From Actinomycetota bacterium (GTDB lineage: Bacteria > Actinomycetota > Thermoleophilia > Miltoncostaeales > Miltoncostaeaceae), in NCBI GenBank assembly GCA_947451735.1, contig CANGAY010000061.1:1-5811 (forward strand): a DNA stretch of 5,811 nt, written 5' to 3'. The notes beneath the pieces were generated by a model. The model saw nothing but the letters and a program-made list of their open reading frames with translations. It was not told where the DNA came from and ran no database searches. Shown here piece by piece: positions 1-5,353 of this stretch (positions within the stretch are counted from its first letter, which is position 1; every line of letters starts with the position of its first letter). The position numbers and the translations under genes were made by a program.

Positions 1-959
1 AGGGGCTCGCCCTGGCTGCCGGTGGTCAGCAGCACCAGTTCGTCGTCGGGCACCTTGTCGATCTCCTTGTCGGAGATGATCACGCCCTCCGGCGCCTTCA
101 GATACCCCAGGTTGCGGGCGATGTTGACGTTCCGCACCATGGAGCGGCCCACCACGCCCACCACGCGGCCGTCGCGGTAGGCGGCGTCCACCACCTGCTG
201 CATGCGGTCGATGTGCGACGAGAAGGTGGTGACGATGACGCGACCGGGTGAGGTGGCGAAGATCGCGGCCATCGCCGGGCCCACCGACTGCTCGTACTTC
301 TTGGCCGACGCCGGCACCTCGGCGTTGGTGGAGTCGGCAAGGAGCACCAGCACGCCCTGCTCGCCCAGACGGGCGAGCCCCGGGATGTCGCTGCGCTTCT
401 CGGGCCCGCCGATGGGCAGGTGGTCGAACATGAAGTCGCCGGTGTGCACCAGCGTGCCGGCCGGCGAGTGCAGGGCCACGGCCACGCAGTCGGGGATGGA
501 GTGCGTCACGCGCAGGAACTCGGCCTCGAACGGGCCGATGGCGCGGCGGGGCTCGCCCGCGGCGATCTCGATCATCTCCACGTCGCCCAGCAGGCGGTGC
601 TCGTCGAGCTTGCCGCGCACCAGTGCCAGCGTGAAGCGCGTGCCGTAGATGGGCACGGGACCCACCTCGCGGATGAACCACGGCACGGCGCCGATGTGGT
701 CCTCGTGGCCGTGCGTGAGGATGAGACCGTCAATGCGGTCCTTGTTGTCGGCCAGGTACGTCATGTCGGGCAGGATCAGATCCACGCCCATCTGGTCGGG
801 GCCCGGGAAGGTCACGCCGGCGTCGATCACGACGATGCGGCCGTCGTGCTCCACCACGTACATGTTCTTGCCGATCTCGCCCACACCGCCAAGAGGGATG
901 ATCCTCAGGGCCGGGGCGTCGGTTGCTGCGGTCAGGGTGTTTCCAGTCGTCGGGATCAG
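1..959 (-). CDS. rnj: Ribonuclease J, N-terminal part (3' end outside window), probable CTG start
   Basis: An open frame runs from the end of dapA to the window edge (319 full codons from CTG 959) and encodes the metallo-beta-lactamase domain and part of the beta-CASP domain of RNase J, which cleaves RNA endonucleolytically and 5'-3' exonucleolytically. Numbering from CTG 959: RIIPLGGVGEIGKNM (19-33), the DAG strand (D46), the zinc motif THGHEDHIGA (82-91; H83, H85, D87, H88), H153 in VTHSIPD, HTGDF (172-176; ligand D175), ADSTNAE in the beta-CASP part and TTGSQGEP at the edge. This motif set is specific to RNase J; full-length family proteins are about 550 residues. Upstream of PLGG the frame contains no ATG, GTG or TTG back to an in-frame TGA inside dapA. 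CTG codons occur at 959, 935 and 908. CTG 959 overlaps the dapA stop as CTGA and has an AGGG nine bases upstream, so I place the start there. Confidence 0.92.
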   Translation of the reverse strand, partial: MIPTTGNTLTAATDAPALRIIPLGGVGEIGKNMYVVEHDGRIVVIDAGVTFPGPDQMGVDLILPDMTYLADNKDRIDGLILTHGHEDHIGAVPWFIREVGPVPIYGTRFTLALVRGKLDEHRLLGDVEMIEIAAGEPRRAIGPFEAEFLRVTHSIPDCVAVALHSPAGTLVHTGDFMFDHLPIGGPEKRSDIPGLARLGEQGVLVLLADSTNAEVPASAKKYEQSVGPAMAAIFATSPGRVIVTTFSSHIDRMQQVVDAAYRDGRVVGVVGRSMVRNVNIARNLGYLKAPEGVIISDKEIDKVPDDELVLLTTGSQGEP

Positions 960-1840
960 GCGGTGATGCCCTGCGCATCGAGCAGCGCCCCGAGCGCAGC
1001 GCGCTCATCGGGGGTCGCCTGCACGAGCGGGAGCCTGAGGACATCGCCGGGGATGATCCCCAGCATGTCCAGCGCCGCCTTGATCAGGATGGGATTCGTC
1101 GTCTCGAAGAGGCCGCTCCACAGGGGCGCCAGCGAGGCGTCGAGCGCACGTGCGCCGTCCACGTCGCCGGCCGCCGCCAGCGCGGCCATCTGCTGCATCT
1201 GCTCGCCCACCAGATGCGAGGCAACCGAGATGACCCCGACGCCCCCCATCTCGAGCACGGGCATCAGCATGTCGTCATTGCCCGCGTAGATGGCGAGCTC
1301 GGTCGTGTCGGCCACCGCCTGCGTCTCCGCCAGGTCGGGATTGGCCTGCTTCAGGGCCACCACGCCCGGAATGCGGGCGAGGTCGGCGATGAGGTCGGGG
1401 GGCATGTTGGTGCCCGTGCGGCCGGGGATGTTGTAGAGCACCACGGGAAGCCCCACGGCGGCGATTGCGGCCACGTGCTGGCGGATGCCCTCGGCCGGAG
1501 GCCGGTTGTAATACGGCGTGACCACCAGCACGGCGTCCACGCCAAGTTCCTTCGACACCTCGGTGAGGTGCACGGAATGCGCGGTGTCGTTGCTGCCCGT
1601 TCCGGCCACCACGGTGCCGCGGCCGGCGCACTCGTCCACCGTCGCGCGGATGAGCGCGATGCGCTCGCCATCGGTGAGCGTTGATGCCTCACCCGTGGTG
1701 CCCGCGACCACGATGCCATCGCTGCCGTGGTCGAGCAGGTACCGCACCAGCGCGCGGTACGCGGCCTCGTCAACGGCGCCGGAGGCGTCGAAGGGCGTGA
1801 CCGCGGCGGTGAGGACGGTTCCCAGCACGGGCGGGAGCAT
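956..1840 (-). CDS. dapA: 4-hydroxy-tetrahydrodipicolinate synthase (DapA)
   Basis: DapA condenses pyruvate with aspartate semialdehyde, the committed step of diaminopimelate/lysine synthesis. Its 294 residues match the family length (E. coli 292). Motifs are in order: the N-terminal strand GTVLTAAVTPF (7-17), GTTGE (47-51, T48/T49), GTGSNDT (80-86), TPYYNRP (108-114, containing the tyrosine of the catalytic triad contributed across the dimer), LYNIPGRTG (135-143, Y136 and substrate-carboxylate-binding R141) and ALKQAN (162-167, Schiff-base K164). All active-site residues are present, so it should be functional. ATG 1840 starts 14 bases after the flavoprotein stop; the upstream SD is weak. 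The TGA (958-956) probably overlaps the CTG start of RNase J. The genes for the next enzyme (dapB) and this one share the strand but are separated by the cupin and flavoprotein genes. Allosteric lysine sensitivity cannot be judged here. Confidence 0.97.
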   Translation of the reverse strand: MLPPVLGTVLTAAVTPFDASGAVDEAAYRALVRYLLDHGSDGIVVAGTTGEASTLTDGERIALIRATVDECAGRGTVVAGTGSNDTAHSVHLTEVSKELGVDAVLVVTPYYNRPPAEGIRQHVAAIAAVGLPVVLYNIPGRTGTNMPPDLIADLARIPGVVALKQANPDLAETQAVADTTELAIYAGNDDMLMPVLEMGGVGVISVASHLVGEQMQQMAALAAAGDVDGARALDASLAPLWSGLFETTNPILIKAALDMLGIIPGDVLRLPLVQATPDERAALGALLDAQGITA

Positions 1841-1848
1841 ACCGGCGC

Positions 1849-1871
1849 CCGCGGTCAGGCCGGCACCGCGG
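1849..1871 (-). repeat. Small inverted repeat across the flavoprotein stop / dapA leader
   Basis: Arms CCGCGGT (1849-1855) and ACCGCGG (1865-1871) are perfect 7-bp complements around a nine-base loop that itself holds the palindrome GCCGGC. In the minus-strand transcript the hairpin would cover the flavoprotein stop codon and end eight bases before the dapA ATG. It has no U-tract, so it is not a factor-independent terminator. In DNA this GC-rich it may be chance; a role in modulating dapA initiation is only a possibility. Confidence 0.3.
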
Positions 1872-2937
1872 CGGCCGGCAGCGGCTCGGCGGCCTTCTCG
1901 GCCGTGAGCAGATCCGGGCTCGCCACGTTCCAGTATCCCCGGTTCGCGTACGCCAGCATGCGCGGCGTGGCGATGTAGCGGGCGAAGAGCGAGAACAGTG
2001 GGTCGGGCAGCACGTTCAGCACGCTCTGCAGCCGGTCGAGAATGCGATACCCCTTGCCGCGCGACTGCACGAAGGCGCGGTACGACGACAGCGCCTGGTC
2101 GAGCCGCAGCTCGCCCGTGCGCACGCGCTCGGCCAGGCGACCGGCCACCTGGCCGAACACCAGCGCGGGCCGGATGCCCTCACCCGACACGGGCAGGCAC
2201 ATGCCGGCGGAGTCGCCCACCAGGAACATGCCGTCACGCACCGGGTCGATGAGGCGCGAGGTGAAGAAGCCACCGTGCACCTTGCCGGGCGGACCCAGAT
2301 GCAGGTCGTCGCAGAACCGCTCCAGATCGCCCGACAGGTCGGAGTCGCCGCTGTAGGTGGCAAGGCCCGCGCGCACGTGGTCACCGGCCGGGAAGGCCCA
2401 GTAGAACCGACGCGATCCGCGGCTCGGACCCACGTAGAAGTGGAGCCCCTCGCCCCGGTACGGCTGGCGGGCCTCCACGCCGAAGCTCTTGCGCGGTGCA
2501 CGCGCGGCCTTCTCGCGCGCCTTGCCGGCCGCGGTGCGCCATCCCGCGGAGTCGATCACGATGGGCGCCTCGAAGGTGCCGGCCGTGGTCTCCACCCGAC
2601 CCGCGCGCGCATGGGTGATACGCGCCCGCACGAAGTCGGCACCGGTGCGCGCGAAGAGGTCCTCGCAGAAGCGGCGGTAGTCGAAGGTGCAGAAGCGGAA
2701 GAAGGTGAGCTTCTGCGTGTGCCGGCGCGTGTGGAGGTAGATCTCCTCGTGCACCTGGTCGATGACATGGGTCATGTCCATGTTCTCGAGGCACGCGATG
2801 GGCACTGCGGATGCGGACGTCTCACCATCGCCGATCTCGAGCCGGTCGATGATGAGCACCCGCCCACCGATCTGCTGCGCGGCGGCGAGCCCGCCGAACG
2901 AGCCCCCGCACACGATGGCGTCGTACTGCTCCGCCAT
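1855..2937 (-). CDS. FAD-dependent oxidoreductase, geranylgeranyl reductase-like family
   Basis: This 360-residue flavoprotein has an N-terminal Rossmann strand-loop-helix (YDAIVCGGSFGGLAAA, 5-20) ending in an acidic residue after strand 2 (LIIDR, D31). A mid-protein FAD contact resembles VIDSAGW (127-133), the substrate-domain motif FYWAFPAGD lies at 178-186, and the second FAD motif GDSAGMCLPVSGEGIRPAL at 241-259 is the hallmark of the geranylgeranyl reductase/FixC-like group. The dinucleotide loop is GGSFGG, with Ser in place of the second Gly of GxGxxG, and the Cys-Gly-Gly segment common after strand 2 in that group is not evident. A helical C-terminal region (about 285-335) and a short Ala/Pro-rich tail follow. 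Such enzymes saturate isoprenoid chains of lipids or quinones or oxidise halogenated and aromatic compounds; the substrate here is unknown. ATG 2937 shares one base with the cupin stop (TGATG). An AGGAG lies at 2952-2956, 14 bases away, so coupling is likely. Confidence 0.88.
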   Translation of the reverse strand: MAEQYDAIVCGGSFGGLAAAQQIGGRVLIIDRLEIGDGETSASAVPIACLENMDMTHVIDQVHEEIYLHTRRHTQKLTFFRFCTFDYRRFCEDLFARTGADFVRARITHARAGRVETTAGTFEAPIVIDSAGWRTAAGKAREKAARAPRKSFGVEARQPYRGEGLHFYVGPSRGSRRFYWAFPAGDHVRAGLATYSGDSDLSGDLERFCDDLHLGPPGKVHGGFFTSRLIDPVRDGMFLVGDSAGMCLPVSGEGIRPALVFGQVAGRLAERVRTGELRLDQALSSYRAFVQSRGKGYRILDRLQSVLNVLPDPLFSLFARYIATPRMLAYANRGYWNVASPDLLTAEKAAEPLPAAAVPA

Positions 2938-3344
2938 CAGGTGCGCGGAATCTCCTGGCCGGTCTCCGGGTCGATGCGGATGCCGTCGGTGATCCCGGTG
3001 CCGGGAGGGGCACCCATGATGATCCAGGTGGCCTCGCGGTCGGAGTTGTTCTGAATGCGGCGCACGGTGTCCTTGCCCACGCGGATCCAGTCGTGGTCAT
3101 TCACCACCACGACCTCGCCCTCGATGAGCATCTCCTGCGGACCCCCGGCGATGAGGCCGTAGATCTCCTCCTGCTCATGGTGGCGGTGATACGCCATCTG
3201 GTCACCGGGGTGGAACTTCCACAGGCGCAGCGTCATCGACTCGGCGGCCACTGCGCCGGAGATGTCGCGCGATGCGGGTCCGCCGCCCTTGCGCTCGCGA
3301 AGCTCGATGTCCTCGCCATTCGCCTTGGTGTAGCCGTCAGCCAT
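2937..3344 (-). CDS. Small single-domain cupin protein, function unknown
   Basis: This is a 135-residue protein with one cupin barrel. Motif 1 reads as FHPGDQMAYHRHHEQEEIYGLIAGG, at about residues 44-68 from the ATG: H53 and H55 form the HxH pair and E59 or E60 the acidic ligand. Motif 2 (DWIRVGKDTVRRIQNNSD, about 85-102) aligns well, but its usual metal-binding His is Arg (R95). H84, just before motif 2, is the only nearby His. A metal site with altered ligands, or a non-enzymatic sugar/small-molecule binder, is possible. Cupins with Arg here do occur in other small cupin families, so this need not mean loss of function. No signal peptide is seen. The start is ATG 3344 rather than GTG 3350, because GGAAGG is well spaced only from the ATG. 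The stop overlaps the next start as TGATG, tying it to the downstream flavoprotein. The substrate cannot be assigned. Confidence 0.88.
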   Translation of the reverse strand: MADGYTKANGEDIELRERKGGGPASRDISGAVAAESMTLRLWKFHPGDQMAYHRHHEQEEIYGLIAGGPQEMLIEGEVVVVNDHDWIRVGKDTVRRIQNNSDREATWIIMGAPPGTGITDGIRIDPETGQEIPRT

Positions 3345-3351
3345 GTCCACG

Positions 3352-3357
3352 CCTTCC
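3352..3357 (-). promoter_or_regulatory. Ribosome binding site deciding the cupin start
   Basis: GGAAGG on the minus strand lies seven bases before the ATG at 3344 but only one base before the in-frame GTG at 3350. This spacing favours the ATG as the cupin start. The site lies in the 33-nt gap after dapB; I see no promoter or terminator in that gap. Confidence 0.65.
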
Positions 3358-3377
3358 GATCCGGGTCCGTTGCGAGG

Positions 3378-4070
3378 TTATACCGGGAACAGCAGCGACT
3401 CGATGCCGATGGTGACCCCCGGACGCTCGCGCACCGCGCGAACGGCCAGCAGCACACCGGGCATGAAGCTCTCGCGCGACAGGGAGTCGTGGCGGATGCT
3501 GAGCGTCTCGGCCACACCGCCCAGGATGACCTCCTGGTGGGCCACCAGGCCCGGCAGGCGCACCGAGTGGATGGGCACATCGCCCTGCATGCCCTCGGCG
3601 GTCAGCTTGGCGGTGCCCGACGGTGCGTCGAGCTTGCCGTCGTGATGCAGTTCGATGATCTCCGCCCGCTGCATGTGGCGCGAGGCCTCAGCGGCAAAGC
3701 GCATCATCAGCACGGCGCCGACGGCGAAGTTCGGGGCCACCAGCAGGTTGGCCGGGCCCGTGTTGGCCAGTTCGGTGAGGTGCGCCATCTGCTCGTCGGT
3801 GAGACCGGTGGTGCCCACCACGGCGTGCACCCCGGCCTCCAGGCACGTGCGCACGGTGTCGTACGCCACGTCGGGCTGCGTGAAGTCCACGGCCACCTCG
3901 GGCGAGGTGGCGGCGATGGCCTCGGCGACGGTGCCGAAGCAGCCATCGCCCGTGCCCGCCAGACGCGGGTCAGCCTTGGCCACCAGCTCCGTGTCGTCTG
4001 CGGCGGTGACGGCATCGACCACCGCGCGGCCCATGCGTCCATCTGCCCCTGTTGCCATCACGCGGATCAT
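3378..4070 (-). CDS. dapB: 4-hydroxy-tetrahydrodipicolinate reductase (DapB), short form
   Basis: DapB reduces the DapA product with NAD(P)H to tetrahydrodipicolinate, for meso-diaminopimelate (cell wall) and lysine synthesis in the cytoplasm. The 230-residue product has the Rossmann loop GADGRMG (8-14), DFTQP (62-66), VVGTTG (84-89), the hinge APNFAVGAVLM (112-122) and the substrate/catalytic motif ELHHDGKLDAPSGTA (140-154), with H142, H143 and K146 matching the family's catalytic His pair and Lys. The C-terminal half continues with HSVRLPGLVAHQE (168-180) and TIRHDS-like and FMPGVLLAVR segments. It is shorter than E. coli DapB (about 270) and M. tuberculosis DapB (about 245). The difference from the latter is mainly a compact link of about 13 residues between SGTA and the HSVRL strand. 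The start at 4070 is set by the ATGA overlap and a TGGAGG site. The stop is TAA at 3380-3378. Confidence 0.97.
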   Translation of the reverse strand: MIRVMATGADGRMGRAVVDAVTAADDTELVAKADPRLAGTGDGCFGTVAEAIAATSPEVAVDFTQPDVAYDTVRTCLEAGVHAVVGTTGLTDEQMAHLTELANTGPANLLVAPNFAVGAVLMMRFAAEASRHMQRAEIIELHHDGKLDAPSGTAKLTAEGMQGDVPIHSVRLPGLVAHQEVILGGVAETLSIRHDSLSRESFMPGVLLAVRAVRERPGVTIGIESLLFPV

Positions 4071-5353
4071 GCGGCCTCCACGAGGTTGGGAGCCAGGCGG
4101 CCGGCGGCGTCGCGCACGGCATCCTCGCTCGGTCCGATCGCCGCGACAGACAGGCGCGACGGGTCCCAGAACTCCGCGCCGAGCGCCAGCACGTCGTCGG
4201 CGGTCACGGCGTCGATGCGGGCCACGATCTCGTCCACCTCGAGCAGCTCGGTGCCCGTGAGCACGGAGCGCCCGATGCGGTGCATGCGCGTGGCCGGGCT
4301 CTCGAGGCTCAGCACCAGGCGGCCCTTCAGGTGCTGCTTGGCGCGGTCGAGCTCGGCGGCGGGCACCGGCTCCTCCCCCATGCGCTTCAGCTCGTGGGCC
4401 ATCACCTCGGCGGCCTCGGACAGGTTGTCCTCACGGGTTCCCAGGTACACGCCCACCTGCCCGGTGTCGGCGTACCCCACCGAGTAGGTGCCCACCGAGT
4501 AGGCCAGGCCGCGCCGCTCGCGGATCTCCTGGAAGAGGCGTGACGACATGGACCCGCCGAGGATGGTGTCGAGCACCGCCATCGCGTGGCGGCGGTCGTC
4601 GGATCGGTCGAGTCCGGGGCCGCCCAGTGCCACGTGGTACTGCTCGGTGGGCTTGGTGCGCACCGACAGCACGGGGGCACCCGGTGCCGCGGCATCGGGC
4701 ACATGCGCGCCGTCGCCGCGCACCAGCCCGCTCAGGTACTTCTCGGACAGCTCCACCAGCTGCGCCTGATCCACCGAGCCGCTTGCCGCGACCACAATGT
4801 TGGGCGCCACGTAGTGGCTGCCGTGGTACGCGCGGATCTGATCGGCCGGAATGGATCCGATGACCTCGCTGGTACCGATGACCGGCCGCCCGAGCGGCTG
4901 GTCGGGGAACACGGCCTCGCTCATGAGGTCGTGCACCAGGTCGCCGGGGTCGTCCTCGTACATGAGGATCTCCTCCAGCACCACCTGCCGCTCCTGATCG
5001 AGTTCGTGGAAGGCGGGGTTGCACAGCATGTCGGCCACCACGTCGAAGGCGGCCTCCAGGTGGTCGTCGAGCACCCGGGTGTACACGACGGTGTGGTCAC
5101 GACCGGTGGCGGCGTTGATCTCGCCACCCAGACCATCGAACACCTCGGCGATCTCGGCCGCGCTGAAGCGGTCGGTGCCCTTGAACAGCAGGTGCTCGAT
5201 GAAGTGCGACACGCCGGCCTCGGCGGGGCGCTCGAAGCGCGATCCCACGCCGATCCACAGGCCCAGCGCAACCGAGCGCACGCCCGGGAGGGGCTCCGAG
5301 ATGATCCGGAGCCCCTCGCCGGTCGTGTCGAGAGACGGTGCTCCCGTCGTCAC
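4067..5353 (-). CDS. M16B family zinc metallopeptidase (processing-peptidase-like, PepR type)
   Basis: This encodes 428 residues, the usual size for a two-domain M16B protein. The inverted zinc motif HFIEH lies at 50-54 (ligands H50 and H54, catalytic base E53), and the distal glutamate is predicted at E128 in the segment ERQVVLEEI (121-129). The C-terminal half keeps the inactive-domain signature LGGSMSSRLFQEIRERRGLAY (265-285), with the R281/Y285 pair that contacts substrate in this family. Both half-domains look intact, so an active clamshell peptidase is expected. There is no signal peptide or membrane segment, so it is probably cytoplasmic. The start is GTG at 5353, overlapping the pnp stop by four bases (GTGA); the upstream SD is weak, so coupling probably drives initiation. 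The stop overlaps dapB as ATGA. The natural substrate is unknown. Position between pnp and dapB matches the conserved actinobacterial arrangement. Confidence 0.95.
   Translation of the reverse strand: MTTGAPSLDTTGEGLRIISEPLPGVRSVALGLWIGVGSRFERPAEAGVSHFIEHLLFKGTDRFSAAEIAEVFDGLGGEINAATGRDHTVVYTRVLDDHLEAAFDVVADMLCNPAFHELDQERQVVLEEILMYEDDPGDLVHDLMSEAVFPDQPLGRPVIGTSEVIGSIPADQIRAYHGSHYVAPNIVVAASGSVDQAQLVELSEKYLSGLVRGDGAHVPDAAAPGAPVLSVRTKPTEQYHVALGGPGLDRSDDRRHAMAVLDTILGGSMSSRLFQEIRERRGLAYSVGTYSVGYADTGQVGVYLGTREDNLSEAAEVMAHELKRMGEEPVPAAELDRAKQHLKGRLVLSLESPATRMHRIGRSVLTGTELLEVDEIVARIDAVTADDVLALGAEFWDPSRLSVAAIGPSEDAVRDAAGRLAPNLVEAA
4075..4080 (-). promoter_or_regulatory. Ribosome binding site of dapB
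   Basis: On the minus strand the sequence TGGAGG precedes the dapB ATG (4070) by four bases. It lies inside the last codons of the M16 peptidase gene. With the ATGA stop/start overlap it fixes the dapB start and supports re-initiation by ribosomes finishing the upstream gene. Confidence 0.75.

Noticed and set aside
730..1044. A 104-codon minus-strand frame bridging dapA and RNase J, considered as an alternative or frameshifted RNase J start
   Set aside because: It is out of frame with the conserved RNase J sequence and its translation is Arg/Pro-rich without family similarity. Both dapA and RNase J are intact without any frameshift.
3344..3350. GTG at 3350 as the cupin start
   Set aside because: It is in frame but only one base from the GGAAGG site, whereas ATG 3344 has ideal seven-base spacing.
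3345..3377. The 33-nt gap between dapB and the cupin as a possible terminator or promoter site
   Set aside because: It contains a good ribosome binding site but no stem followed by a T-run and no recognisable -35/-10 pair.
3093..4487. A 464-codon plus-strand open frame, and other long plus-strand frames (420-1289, 4586-5671)
   Set aside because: They lie antisense to well-conserved dapB, M16, dapA and RNase J genes, have His/Arg/Ala-rich translations without recognisable domains, and are expected by-products of GC-rich third codon positions.
4476..4503. 13-bp direct repeat with 15-bp period (4476-4488 and 4491-4503) in the M16 gene, encoding YSVGTYSVG
   Set aside because: It falls in the RGLAYSV...DTG region, whose length matches ordinary M16 proteins, so it looks like convergent codon use rather than an inserted repeat.
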